Assembly (NCBI RefSeq): GCF_000620785.1
Contig: NZ_JIAI01000018.1
Span: 25,187-89,186, forward strand
Source of the DNA: Actinospineispora acaciae DSM 45401
GTDB lineage: Bacteria > Actinomycetota > Actinomycetes > Mycobacteriales > Pseudonocardiaceae
DNA length: 64,000 nt
Reading direction: 5' to 3'
In this document: positions 50,016-58,553 of the stretch, in pieces
How positions within the stretch are numbered: position 1 is the first letter of the stretch
Layout: the number at the start of each line of letters is the position of its first letter
Position numbers and translations under genes: made by a program
Notes under the pieces: generated by a model
Told to the model about the DNA's origin: nothing
What the model saw: only the letters and a program-made list of their open reading frames with translations
Databases searched by the model: none

Positions 50016-51053
50016 GTGCAGGAATCGTTCGTGGCGGACGAGGTGGACCAGTCGCTGGTGCACGCCCTGCAGCTCGCGCCCCGGGCGTCCTGGGAGTACC
50101 TCGGCCCGCTGCTCGACGTCGACCCGGTCACCCTGGCCCGGCGCTGGAAACGGCTGCGTGAGCGGGGCGCCGCGCGGGTGACCGCCGTGCTGCCCGCCGC
50201 GGCGGCGCACGACTTCGTGATGGCGTTCGTCGAGCTGGACTGCGCTCCGGCGCGGACCGTCGACATCGGCCGGCTGCTCGCCGAGGAGCCGAGGGTCCAG
50301 ACGATCTATGCGTGCACCGGCCAGTACCACCTCTACGTCACCGTCTACACCACCGGCCTGGACGACCTGGGCTACTACCTGACCGAGCGGATCGCGCGGA
50401 TCGACGGGGTGCGCGCCATGCGCACCCACGTGGTGACCGACCTGCTGTTGCCCGGCGCCACCTGGGAGCTGCGGGCGTTGAGCCCGGCCCAGCGCACCCG
50501 GCTGCTCACCGACCACGCCCCGGCGAACGCGGCCGGGCGCCAGGGCGTGCTCGCCGCCGAGGACCAGCGGATCTTCGACGAGCTGGTGCGCGACGGCCGG
50601 GTCAGCTACCGGGAGCTGGGCCAGCGGCTGGAGGTGAGCGCCAGCACCGCGCGACGGCGGCTGAACGTGCTGCTCGCCGCGCGGGCCGTCGTCCCCCGCT
50701 GCGACATCGCACAGCGCGCGTTCGGCTGGTCGGCGTCGGTGGTGTTGTGGGCCTCGGGCGGACGCGACGGCGCCGCGCCGGTCGGCCGGATCCGCCGCGA
50801 GGTCCCCGAGGTGCGCCTGCTCGGCGCGGTGAGCGGCACCCGCAACCTCGCCTTCGTGCTGTGGCTGCGCCAGCTGGCCGACCTGGAGGCCGTCGAGCGG
50901 CGGCTCACCGACCTGCTGCCGGACCTGGTGGTCGACGAGCGCACGGTGTTGCTGGAGACGATGAAGCTCGCCGGGCACATGCTCGACCGCGCCGGCCGCC
51001 CCTGGGGCGTGGTGCCGACCAACGTGTGGTCGTCACTCCCGGACGACAGGTAG
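50016..51053 (+). CDS. Double-domain Lrp/AsnC-family regulator
   Basis: This 345-residue protein contains two Lrp/AsnC units in tandem. The first HTH ('VDQSLVHALQLAPRASWEYL') is followed by a RAM ligand domain ('GQYHLYVTVYTTGLDDLGYY'). The second HTH ('DQRIFDELVRDGRVSYRELG') is followed by a second RAM domain ('GTRNLAFVLWLRQLADLEAV'). Typical Lrp proteins are ~150 residues, so this is a built-in dimer. It diverges from the MFS-hydrolase operon and probably controls it. Start GTG 50016; GTG 50031 is also possible. Confidence 0.85.
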   Translation: MQESFVADEVDQSLVHALQLAPRASWEYLGPLLDVDPVTLARRWKRLRERGAARVTAVLPAAAAHDFVMAFVELDCAPARTVDIGRLLAEEPRVQTIYACTGQYHLYVTVYTTGLDDLGYYLTERIARIDGVRAMRTHVVTDLLLPGATWELRALSPAQRTRLLTDHAPANAAGRQGVLAAEDQRIFDELVRDGRVSYRELGQRLEVSASTARRRLNVLLAARAVVPRCDIAQRAFGWSASVVLWASGGRDGAAPVGRIRREVPEVRLLGAVSGTRNLAFVLWLRQLADLEAVERRLTDLLPDLVVDERTVLLETMKLAGHMLDRAGRPWGVVPTNVWSSLPDDR

Positions 51054-51065
51054 CCCGCCCTCGGG

Positions 51066-51821
51066 TCAGGCGTTGTAGCCGCCGTGGGCGTCCAGCACCG
51101 CGCCCGTGACGTACGAGGCGGCGGGGCTCGCCAGGAAGGCGATCGCGGCGGCGATCTCGCTCGGATGGCCGATGCGCTGCAGCGACAGCGAGCTGAGCAG
51201 CGCCTTGAGGGTTTCGGGGTTGGGCGGTTCCATCCCGGTCTCCATCAGCCCGGCCTCCACCACGTTGGCCGTGATGCCCCGCGGTCCGAGGTCGCGGGCG
51301 ACGCCCATGGTGTACCGCTCGATCCCGGACTTGGACGCCGAGTAGTCCGCGACGCCGGGGATGCCGACCCGGCTGCCCAGTCCCGAGCTCACCGTGATGA
51401 TGCGGCCGTCCGCGCGCAGCACCCGGGAGGCGGCCCGGATGATCGCGATCACGCCCAGGTAGTTCGTGGCGTGCATGCGGTCCAGCGCGGCCGTGTCGGC
51501 GTCCGGGTCGTCCACCGTGCGGCCCTGCTCCGGCGAGATCGCCGCGTTGTTGACGAGGATGTCCAGGCCGCCGAAGTACGCGACCACCTCGTCGATCAGC
51601 GCCGGCGCCCCGCTCGTGTCCGCCTGGTCGGACCGGAAGGCCGCGACCTTCGCGCCGGTGCCGCGCACCTCGTCGACGACGGCCTGTGCCTGCATCTGCG
51701 AGCTGACGTAGGTGAACCCGACGTCGGCGCCCTGCTCGGCCAGGAGCCTGACGGTGGCGGCCCCCAGTCCGCGGGACCCCCCGGTGACCAGGGCGACCTT
51801 GCCAGTGAGCGGTTCGTTCAT
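51066..51821 (-). CDS. Short-chain dehydrogenase/reductase
   Basis: This 251-residue SDR has the NAD(P)-binding 'ALVTGGSRGLGAATVRLLAE', 'ILVNNAA', catalytic Ser in 'ITVSSGLGS' and 'YSASKSG' with the Tyr-Lys pair. FabG-like; the substrate is unknown. ATG 51821 follows GAGGTGGGAAG. It diverges from an Rrf2-type gene; five half-sites of an 8-bp element lie between them, so it is probably the repressor's main target, as redox-stress SDR/Rrf2 pairs are elsewhere. Confidence 0.9.
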   Translation of the reverse strand: MNEPLTGKVALVTGGSRGLGAATVRLLAEQGADVGFTYVSSQMQAQAVVDEVRGTGAKVAAFRSDQADTSGAPALIDEVVAYFGGLDILVNNAAISPEQGRTVDDPDADTAALDRMHATNYLGVIAIIRAASRVLRADGRIITVSSGLGSRVGIPGVADYSASKSGIERYTMGVARDLGPRGITANVVEAGLMETGMEPPNPETLKALLSSLSLQRIGHPSEIAAAIAFLASPAASYVTGAVLDAHGGYNA

Positions 51822-51854
51822 TGCTTCCCACCTCGTCGTTGCGATCATTCAGTA

Positions 51855-51933
51855 GTCGTAACACTAGTTGTTACGACAATCTGTTGCAACTGTTGTTGTT
51901 ACGACAGGGCGGTCGTAACATGGTGCGTTACGG
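51855..51933. promoter_or_regulatory. Operator array for the Rrf2-type regulator
   Basis: Four exact copies of GTCGTAAC or its complement occur at 51855-51862, 51870-51877, 51898-51905 and 51912-51919, plus a partial one (GTTACGG, 51927-51933). The first two form an inverted repeat with 7-bp spacing. The next two are everted with a 6-bp gap. The array fills the space between the SDR and Rrf2 starts and is most simply the binding site of the Rrf2 protein, acting on both genes. Confidence 0.75.
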
Positions 51934-51948
51934 CCGTGGGGAGGGTTC

Positions 51949-52383
51949 GTGAGCGCCAACAGCAGGTTGACGATCGCCGCTCACGCGCTGGCCTGGATCA
52001 GCCTCTACCAGCGCCAGGGCCACGAGGTGGCCACGTCCGAGCAGATCGCGACCAGCGCGAACACCAACCCCGTGGTGATCAGGCGGCTCCTTGGGGAGCT
52101 GCGCAAGGCCGGGCTCGTGGAGTCCCGGCGCGGCGTGGGCGCCGGCTGGTCGCTGGCGCGCGAGCTGGAGTCGATCACGCTGCTCGACGTGTACGACGCG
52201 GTCGAGGCCGGTCCGCTGTTCGCGATGCACCGCGCCACCCCGGACCAGGGGTGCGTGGTGGGCCACGGCATCCAACCGGCGATGCAGGGCATCTACGGGG
52301 GCATCGAGCAGACGCTGAGGGCCGAGCTGGCTCGCGTCACGATGGAGGACGTGCTCCGCGACGTCCTCGCGGTACCGCGCTAG
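51949..52383 (+). CDS. Rrf2-family transcription regulator
   Basis: This 144-residue Rrf2 protein has a winged helix ('TIAAHALAWISLYQRQGHEV', 'TNPVVIRRLLGELRKAGLVE') and wing 'RGVGAGWSLARELESITLLD'. Only one cysteine ('DQGCVVGHGI') is present in the region where IscR/NsrR carry three, so it should not hold an Fe-S cluster in the usual way and may sense oxidants or electrophiles through this Cys, like YwnA/HypR-type members. GTG 51949 follows GGGGAGGG. It probably regulates itself and the divergent SDR. Confidence 0.87.
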   Translation: MSANSRLTIAAHALAWISLYQRQGHEVATSEQIATSANTNPVVIRRLLGELRKAGLVESRRGVGAGWSLARELESITLLDVYDAVEAGPLFAMHRATPDQGCVVGHGIQPAMQGIYGGIEQTLRAELARVTMEDVLRDVLAVPR

Positions 52384-52426
52384 CCCGGGCGCCGAACCCC
52401 GTCAGTTCGTTTCCCCTGGTCACCAC

Positions 52427-52470
52427 CCGTGAGTGGTTAGAGGTGCTATGGCACCTCTAACCACTCACGG
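52427..52470. terminator. Bidirectional 20-bp-stem terminator
   Basis: A perfect 20-bp inverted repeat (52427-52446 with 52451-52470) around a 4-nt loop lies between the convergent Rrf2 and dipeptidase genes. It is less GC-rich than its surroundings and should end transcription from both sides. Confidence 0.85.
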
Positions 52471-52514
52471 CTTCTGAGCTGGGCGTTTGCTGGTCCGCGG
52501 TCGGTTGTGGTCGG

Positions 52515-53693
52515 TTACCAGGTCTGGTTCAGCACGCGCAGGGTGTTGCCGCCGACGACCATGGCTATCTCGTCGTCGCGGTAGCCGTGCTTGACCAGCC
52601 AGCCGATCACGTTGCGGAAGTTCTCCGTCGGGTTCTCCATCCCGGCGCAGTACGGCACCCGTTCGACCGTCGGGTGCTTCGAGGCGGCGAACAGGTGGGC
52701 GAACGCGTGGTGCACCGCGACGTGGTCGCCGTACAGGGTGTCCGGGCCGAAGGTGACGTGTTCGATGCCCATCAGCTCGACGCAGTAGGTGAAGTGGTCC
52801 ATCACCGACTCGATCGAGTGCCGGGGGTGGGCGGGGGAGAGCGTCGAGTGTGGTGCGGCCTCGATGCCCAGCAGCCCGCCGGACTCGGCGAGCGCACGCA
52901 GCACGTGGTCGGGCTTCATCCGCTCGGTCGGCCACACGGCTCGGGCGCCGGCGTGGGTGATCAGCACCGGTCGCTCGGACGCCGCGATGGCGTCCATCGA
53001 GGTGCGGTCGCCGGCGTGCGAGAGATCGATCGCCATGCCGAGCTTGTTCATCCGCTCGACGGCGCGCCGGCCGAACCGGGTGAGCCCGCCGTCGCGTGGT
53101 TCGGCAAGTCCGCCGCCGAGCAGGTTGGCCTCGTTGTAGACCACCCCGAGCTGGCGGACGCCGAAGCCGTAGAGCAGGTCCAGCCGGTCGATGTTGTTCT
53201 CGATCGGCGTCGCCGCCTCCAGGCCGAGCACCAGGGCGAGCCGCCCGTCGGCGCGCGCGGCGTGCAGGTCGGCGACCGTGCGGGCGATCGTCACGTAGTC
53301 CTGGTGGGCCACGTCGGCCAGCCGCATGCCGATGTCGTGCAGCACGTCGGTCCAGGTCCAGCCGTAGTGGCTGGTGATGCACCCGGTCGGCCCGGCCAGG
53401 TTGTCGAACACGGCGTCCAGGCCGGAGCGGGACAGGCCGAGGTAGGCCAGCGGGGTGCGGCCCCGGTGGGCGTAGTCCACGCCGTCGCGCAGGTCTGCCG
53501 GATAGACCTGCGGATGGTCGTGCAGGCTGATCACCATCGACTCGCGCAGCAGCCGTTCGGCTCGCGCCGCCTGGTCCTCGCTCAGACCGAGGTCGTACGG
53601 AGCGACCCGGTTCAGCTCCGGCGCGAGGTCGTAGGCGCGGTAGTCCCGCCCCGGGGTGAGGTACGAGAACGAGGTGTAGCCGTCGTACCTCAT
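52515..53693 (-). CDS. M19 membrane-dipeptidase-like amidohydrolase
   Basis: This 392-residue TIM-barrel metalloenzyme of the renal dipeptidase family has the first metal motif 'VISLHDHPQVYP', 'ALVLGLEAATPIENNIDRLD', 'MAIDLSHAGDRTSMDAI' and 'PVLITHAGARAVW'. The family's usual His-x-Asp at the first site reads His-Asp-His here, so the substrate may not be a dipeptide. No signal peptide is seen. It is the last gene of a leftward operon with an ACMSD-like amidohydrolase (4-bp overlap) and a luciferase-like monooxygenase, suggesting ring cleavage or amide hydrolysis. Confidence 0.86.
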   Translation of the reverse strand: MRYDGYTSFSYLTPGRDYRAYDLAPELNRVAPYDLGLSEDQAARAERLLRESMVISLHDHPQVYPADLRDGVDYAHRGRTPLAYLGLSRSGLDAVFDNLAGPTGCITSHYGWTWTDVLHDIGMRLADVAHQDYVTIARTVADLHAARADGRLALVLGLEAATPIENNIDRLDLLYGFGVRQLGVVYNEANLLGGGLAEPRDGGLTRFGRRAVERMNKLGMAIDLSHAGDRTSMDAIAASERPVLITHAGARAVWPTERMKPDHVLRALAESGGLLGIEAAPHSTLSPAHPRHSIESVMDHFTYCVELMGIEHVTFGPDTLYGDHVAVHHAFAHLFAASKHPTVERVPYCAGMENPTENFRNVIGWLVKHGYRDDEIAMVVGGNTLRVLNQTW

Positions 53694-54724
53694 AGCCCGA
53701 GCTCCGGGAACAGCCCGGTCGCGTTGTCGCGCAGCACCGCGCGCCGCTCCGGCTCGGTGAACAGGTCGGTGGTGCGCAGGTCGGCGTTGAGCTCGGCGCT
53801 GAGCTCGGCGTGGGTGAACGGGTAGTCGCTGCCGTAGAGCATCCGGTCCACGCCGACCAGCGCGCGCAGCGAGGGGAGCTGGAAGGGCACCACGCTGCCG
53901 GCGAGGTCGAAGTAGCAGCGGCGCAGCGACGCCACGAATTCCGGGATCGGTTCGCGATCGGCCGCAAGGCCGGCGTTGACGGTCCAGACGTTGCGGGCGA
54001 TGCGCTGGGCGAGCGCGGGCAGCGCGGCGCCGGCGTGCGGCACGATCAGCCGGACCCCGGGGTTGCGGGCGAGCGTGCCGGACATGATCAGGTTGATCAC
54101 GGCGCGGGTGGAGTCGAAGAAGTACTCGTACATGGGGCGCGGCCAGCCGTCCAGCACGCCGGGCACCGCCCGCGAGGGTCCGGTGGGGTGCAGCAGCACG
54201 GCGGCGTTGCGGCGGGACAGCTCGGCGAACACCGGTTCGAGCCGGGCGTCCCCGAGGTACACGCCCGCCACGTTGCTCAGCAGGCTCACGCCCCAGGCGC
54301 CCAGCTCGTCGAACGCGTACTCGATCTCGGCCAGCGCCGCGTCGACATCCGGGACGGGCAGCGCGGCGAGGAATCCGAACCGGCCTGGATGCTCACCGAC
54401 CAGTTCGGCGCCGCCCTCGTTGGCCACCCTGGCCACCTCGTGCCCGTCGCCGAGCCGCACCCCCGGCGTCGAGATGGACACCACCGAGGTCTGGATGCCC
54501 AGCCGGTCGAGGTGCTCGACGTGCGCGGCCGCGCTCCACCCCGGCAGGCCGGCGCGGTGCCCGTCCGGGTGGTCGATGCCCGCCGCAACGACCAGCGAGC
54601 GGTACCTCGGGGGCAGGTAGTGCACGTGCACGTCGAACGCGGGCAGCGCCCGCCGGCCGGACACCGGGTCGTCGAGGGCGGCCTCGACCTCGTCCGGACG
54701 CAGGCGACACATCGGGTCGGTCAT
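53690..54724 (-). CDS. Amidohydrolase-2 family protein (ACMSD-like)
   Basis: This 344-residue TIM-barrel hydrolase/decarboxylase has the metal motif 'FDVHVHYLPPRY', His in 'AAVLLHPTGPSRAVPG', 'RLIVPHAGAALPALAQRI' and Asp in 'MLYGSDYPFTH'. Members such as ACMSD and related decarboxylases act on aromatic or muconate-type acids. ATG 54724 is preferred because GGAGG lies 7 bp upstream; GTG 54739 is further up. It lies 18 bp after the luciferase-like gene and overlaps the dipeptidase-like gene by 4 bp. Confidence 0.87.
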   Translation of the reverse strand: MTDPMCRLRPDEVEAALDDPVSGRRALPAFDVHVHYLPPRYRSLVVAAGIDHPDGHRAGLPGWSAAAHVEHLDRLGIQTSVVSISTPGVRLGDGHEVARVANEGGAELVGEHPGRFGFLAALPVPDVDAALAEIEYAFDELGAWGVSLLSNVAGVYLGDARLEPVFAELSRRNAAVLLHPTGPSRAVPGVLDGWPRPMYEYFFDSTRAVINLIMSGTLARNPGVRLIVPHAGAALPALAQRIARNVWTVNAGLAADREPIPEFVASLRRCYFDLAGSVVPFQLPSLRALVGVDRMLYGSDYPFTHAELSAELNADLRTTDLFTEPERRAVLRDNATGLFPELGL

Positions 54725-54742
54725 GCCGTCGGCCTCCACCCG

Positions 54743-55930
54743 CTACCAGCACCAGCCGCGCTCGGCCGGCGGCGTCCACACGTTGGCCTTGCGCAGGTGG
54801 GGGAAGACGTCCGCCAGCTTGGCGACCTCGTCCGGGGCCCAGAGCAGCACCAGCAGCATGAACCCGCGCAGGCCGGTGGCGCGGTGGATGTCGATAAGCT
54901 GCTCGGCCACCTCCTCGGCGGTGCCGACCAGCACGCGGCTGCCGGCGGCCAGCCCGATCTTGCGGGCGGTCCGGTCGAACTCGGCGCTGTCGAAGGTGGA
55001 CTGGTAGGTCTGGCTGCGGCTGAGGAAGCCCCGTGCCCACCCGCGCGCCGCGGGCAGGTCGACCGAGTCGCGGATCCACTCGTACTTCTCCCGGGCCTCG
55101 GCGTGAGTCTGCCCGACCACCACGCCGATCGACCCGGCCATGTTGACCTCCAGCGGTGACCTGCCCCTGGACTCGGTCAGGTCGGCCAGCCGTTGCACCG
55201 GCTCGCGCACCTTCGCCAGGTCGTCCACCACGGCGAAGAACGCGTAGTCGCAGGCGTTCGCGATGAGCTCCTGCCCGGCCGGGGACACGCCGGCGTTGAA
55301 CAGCAACGGCCACGGCCGCTGCACCGGGTACGGGCCACGGGGCGTGCCGGAGAACGAGACGAACCGCCCGTCGAACTCCACCGGCTCGCCGTTCGCCGTC
55401 CACAGCGTCCGGACCGCGTCGATCGTCTCGGCGGCCATCGCGTAGCGGTCGTCGTGGTCGATGTCCTCGGGCAGGCCGAGCAGTCGGGACTCGGCCGGGT
55501 TCGCGCCGGGGACCACGTTCCAGCCCCACCTGCCGCCGCTGAGCACGTCCAGGTTGGCGCCGAACCGGGCGATCACGGCCGGGGAGTGGTACCGGGTGTG
55601 GATGGTGGTGACCACCCCGATGTGCCGGGTCGCCGCCATCACCACCGGCGCCCAGATGGGCGCGGCGATGCAGGGCTCGCCGTGGCCGACGCGCGCGTTG
55701 TCCGGCCCGTGGTGGGTGTAGCCGTCGGCGAAGAAGACGAAGTCGACGCCGATCGACTCGGCGGTGCGGGCCAGCGCCATGTGCTGGTCGACGTCGAGCA
55801 CGTCGGGGTTGCGGTCGGCGACGGCCCGCGAGGTGACGTTGGGGGCCGGGGAGTTCGGCCACATGAGGCCGAACCGGAGCTGGGTGTCCGGGCGCCGCTC
55901 TTTCACCGTGCGTGTGGAGCCGTTGTGCAT
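54743..55930 (-). CDS. Luciferase-like FMN-dependent monooxygenase
   Basis: This 395-residue class C flavin monooxygenase-type protein has 'LARTAESIGVDFVFFADGYT', 'VVTTIHTRYHSPAVIARFGA', 'LDVLSGGRWGWNVVPGANPA' and 'GQELIANACDYAFFAV', the pattern of NtaA/SnaA/RutA-like enzymes that use reduced FMN to open rings or oxidise N- and S-containing molecules. It is the first gene of a three-gene unit with two amidohydrolases, which would hydrolyse its product. A palindrome lies upstream, with a tandem MarR gene 114 bp upstream on the same strand. Confidence 0.87.
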   Translation of the reverse strand: MHNGSTRTVKERRPDTQLRFGLMWPNSPAPNVTSRAVADRNPDVLDVDQHMALARTAESIGVDFVFFADGYTHHGPDNARVGHGEPCIAAPIWAPVVMAATRHIGVVTTIHTRYHSPAVIARFGANLDVLSGGRWGWNVVPGANPAESRLLGLPEDIDHDDRYAMAAETIDAVRTLWTANGEPVEFDGRFVSFSGTPRGPYPVQRPWPLLFNAGVSPAGQELIANACDYAFFAVVDDLAKVREPVQRLADLTESRGRSPLEVNMAGSIGVVVGQTHAEAREKYEWIRDSVDLPAARGWARGFLSRSQTYQSTFDSAEFDRTARKIGLAAGSRVLVGTAEEVAEQLIDIHRATGLRGFMLLVLLWAPDEVAKLADVFPHLRKANVWTPPAERGWCW

Positions 55931-55985
55931 GGGGATCTCCTGGCCTTGTCGGATGGACGCGGCGCCGCTCTCATGTTCATTAGTT

Positions 55986-55993
55986 CGTATACG
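55986..55993. promoter_or_regulatory. Palindrome upstream of the luciferase-like operon
   Basis: CGTATACG is centred in an AT-rich patch 56 bp upstream of the luciferase-like start and just after the MarR gene. It is a possible MarR operator; the context supports it, the sequence alone is weak. Confidence 0.35.
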
Positions 55994-56044
55994 GAGGATT
56001 TAAGTCAAGGTGGAGCATCGACGATTCTGGCTTGCGGAACTCGC

Positions 56045-56932
56045 TCAGCCGGCGTCGGCGGACGTCACCGCGCGCATCGCGGCCAGGAACTCCGCCCGCT
56101 CGCCGTCGCCCAGCGGGGCGAGCAGCCGCGCGAGCGCCCTGTCGGCCCCGGGCTGGACCTGGGCCCGCACCGCCGCGCCGGCCTCGGTGAGCCGCAGCGC
56201 GTACCGGCGGGCGTCCCCGGCGTCCCTGGTCCGGCGGAGCAGGTCCCGTTCACACATCCGGGCCACCAGGTCCGCGTTGGTCGCCTTGTCCAGCGCGACC
56301 AGCTCCCCGAGCGTGCGCTGGTCGATCCCGTCGCGCCCCCGCATCGCGCCGAGCACCGAGTACTGGACCGGGGTGACCCGCCTCCCGGTCTCCTCCGCCC
56401 AGTACGCGGTGTGCGTCTGGTGGCAGATGCGGACCAGCCGGCCGAACGCCCAGGCGATCTCGTCGATCGAGATGCCCGCCGGGTCGCCGCCGGTCATCGT
56501 CGTGGACGGGTCGACCCGGTCGGCGAACGCGATCGCCCGCAGCCGGCGCAGCAGCCGGTGCCGCTCGGGGGGCGGCAGCGGGGCCAGGAAGCGCGCGTCG
56601 ATCTCCTTGAGGTGCTCGACCTCGGCCCGCACCGTCCGCCGCGCGTCGTCGGTGACGTGCAACAGCTTGCGGCGCCCGTCGGCGGGGTCGCGGTGCCGGC
56701 GCACCAGCCCGCGCCGGACCAGCCGGCTCACCACGTCACCGACCGTCGACTTGTCCAGCGAGGCCAACTCGCCGACCGTCCGCTGGTCGACGCCCGGCGC
56801 GGTGGTCAGCGCGAGCAGCACGGCGTACTGCACGGGCGTCAGGGAGTCGCGGCCGGCGAGGTCCATCAGCGCGACGTGGCGCTGCTGGGCCACCCGCAAC
56901 AGGTGCGCCGCATCGTCGCGGAGGCCGGCCAT
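56045..56932 (-). CDS. Tandem MarR-domain regulator
   Basis: This 295-residue protein has two complete MarR winged-helix domains in one chain. The first (~15-135) carries 'LTPVQYAVLLALTTAPGVDQ' and 'SLDKSTVGDVVSRLVRRGLV'. The second (~155-285) carries 'VTPVQYSVLGAMRGRDGIDQ' and 'ALDKATNADLVARMCERDLL'. MarR proteins are usually ~150 residues and act as dimers; here both halves are fused. It lies within a leftward run of catabolic genes, 33 bp after an SDR, and probably controls the luciferase-like operon and perhaps its own cluster. Confidence 0.87.
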   Translation of the reverse strand: MAGLRDDAAHLLRVAQQRHVALMDLAGRDSLTPVQYAVLLALTTAPGVDQRTVGELASLDKSTVGDVVSRLVRRGLVRRHRDPADGRRKLLHVTDDARRTVRAEVEHLKEIDARFLAPLPPPERHRLLRRLRAIAFADRVDPSTTMTGGDPAGISIDEIAWAFGRLVRICHQTHTAYWAEETGRRVTPVQYSVLGAMRGRDGIDQRTLGELVALDKATNADLVARMCERDLLRRTRDAGDARRYALRLTEAGAAVRAQVQPGADRALARLLAPLGDGERAEFLAAMRAVTSADAG

Positions 56933-56965
56933 TCGCCGACACTAACAGCCGGGTTTCAGATCGAA

Positions 56966-57688
56966 TCAGCCGAGCATGACGGCGCCGCCGTCCACGCTTA
57001 TCGTCTGGCCCGTCACGTATCGGGCATCGTCGGAAAGAAAGAACGCGACAGGTCCGGCGATGTCGTCGGGTTCGCCGACCCGCCCGAGCGCTACCCCTTC
57101 GAGGTGACGTTCCCGGGCCGCCTCGGACATCCGCTCCCATTCGATACGGGTCGGCGCCGCCCAGATCAGGCCGGGCGCGACGCAGTTGACCCGGATCCCG
57201 GCCGGCCCGAGCTCGCGCGCCACCTGCCGGGTGAACCCGATGACGCCGGCCTTGGCCGCCGCGTACGCCTGGACGCCGGTGCGGGAGTAGGTGCGGCCGG
57301 CGCCGGAGGAGATGTTCACGATCGATCCGCCGCCGGCCCGCTTCATGGCGCGCACCGCCGCGCGGGTGCAGTGGAACACCCCGTCCAGGTTGAGCGCGGT
57401 GACCGCGTGCCAGTCCTGGTCGGAGACCTCGTCGAGGCCGTGTCGCGCGCCGCCCGGGCCGCCGGCCGCGTTGACCAGCGCGTCGATCCGGCCCTCGCGT
57501 TCCTCGATCCGGGCGAAGGCGGCGTCCACCGCTCCCGAGTCGGTCACGTCCACCTGGATCGAGGCGGCCTGGCCGGCTCGCCGGTCGAGTGCCCACACCG
57601 TGGCGCCGTCCGCGGCCAGCCGCCGGCAGATCGCCGCGCCGATGTCGCCGGCCGCCCCGGTGACCACCGCGACATCACCGAGCTCCAT
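56966..57688 (-). CDS. Short-chain dehydrogenase/reductase
   Basis: This 240-residue SDR has 'AVVTGAAGDIGAAICRRLAA', 'ALVNAAGGPGGARH' (the usual NNAG is NAAG here), catalytic Ser in 'IVNISSGAGR', Tyr-Lys in 'YAAAKAG' and C-terminal 'YVTGQTISVDGG'. FabG-like; probable oxidation of a hydroxyl intermediate. ATG 57688 has GAGGCGAG upstream. It lies 7 bp after another SDR in the leftward operon headed by the FAH-like gene. Confidence 0.9.
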   Translation of the reverse strand: MELGDVAVVTGAAGDIGAAICRRLAADGATVWALDRRAGQAASIQVDVTDSGAVDAAFARIEEREGRIDALVNAAGGPGGARHGLDEVSDQDWHAVTALNLDGVFHCTRAAVRAMKRAGGGSIVNISSGAGRTYSRTGVQAYAAAKAGVIGFTRQVARELGPAGIRVNCVAPGLIWAAPTRIEWERMSEAARERHLEGVALGRVGEPDDIAGPVAFFLSDDARYVTGQTISVDGGAVMLG

Positions 57689-57695
57689 TCTCGCC

Positions 57696-58553
57696 TCACT
57701 CGCCGGCGGGGCTTGATGAGCGCTCTGTTGGTGGTCGCTTGTCGACCGGTGCGGGGTCGCGCTCCGTACCACTCCACGGAATGTGGAACCGGCCCGCCGA
57801 GCTGGCGCCGTCGACCGCCAGCACCGCGCCGCTGATGTACCCGCCCGCGTCCGAGCACAGGTACTCGACGGCCCCGGCCACATCCGTCGCCGCCCCGCGC
57901 CGGTTCAGCGGGGTGGCCGCCGCCATCGCCTCCGCGTAGTCGCCGGAGACGAAGTCACCGAGGCCCTCCCGGTAGCCGTGGTCGACGAACCCGGGCGCGA
58001 CCACGTTCACCCTGATCCCGTGCTCGCCCAGCTCCATCGCGAGCACCTTGGCGTACATGACGATCCCCGCCTTGGACGCGCAGTACGCCGCCGCGCCCAC
58101 CCGTCCGAGGCGGTGCGCGCCGCTGGACATGCAGCAGATCGCCCCGCCTTCGCCGGCGTCCACCATCGCCCGCCCGACAGCCCGGGTGAACAGGAAGGTG
58201 CCGGTGAGGTTGACGTCGATGACCCGGTCCCACCGAGCCTTGGAGCAGTCCAGCACCGGCGCGTTCGGCGCGATGCCCGCGTTGCTGACCGCCACCCGCG
58301 CCGGCCCGAACCGCTCGACGGCCGCCGCGACCGCGTCGCTCACCGCCGTCTCATCGGTGACGTCCGCCGGGAAGCCGGCCACCTGGTGGCCCGCCGCCCG
58401 CAGCCGCCGCACCGAGGCGGCCAGCCGCTCGCCGTCGATGTCCAGCAGCGCCACCCGGTCGCCCAGCTCCGCGAACCGGGTGGCGATCGCCAGGCCGAGC
58501 CCGTCCGCCGCTCCGGTCACCACGACCGCGCGGCCTCGTCCATCCATGGTCAT
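57696..58553 (-). CDS. Short-chain dehydrogenase/reductase
   Basis: This 285-residue SDR has 'VVVTGAADGLGLAIATRFAE', 'VAVSNAGIAPN', catalytic Ser in 'ICCMSSGAHR', Tyr-Lys in 'YCASKAG' and 'YISGAVLAVDG'. It has a C-terminal extension of ~30 mostly Pro/Ser/Arg residues not needed for the fold. ATG 58553 overlaps the stop of the FAD monooxygenase gene by 4 bp; ATG 58547 is an alternative. It probably oxidises or reduces an intermediate made by the monooxygenase. Confidence 0.9.
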   Translation of the reverse strand: MTMDGRGRAVVVTGAADGLGLAIATRFAELGDRVALLDIDGERLAASVRRLRAAGHQVAGFPADVTDETAVSDAVAAAVERFGPARVAVSNAGIAPNAPVLDCSKARWDRVIDVNLTGTFLFTRAVGRAMVDAGEGGAICCMSSGAHRLGRVGAAAYCASKAGIVMYAKVLAMELGEHGIRVNVVAPGFVDHGYREGLGDFVSGDYAEAMAAATPLNRRGAATDVAGAVEYLCSDAGGYISGAVLAVDGASSAGRFHIPWSGTERDPAPVDKRPPTERSSSPAGE

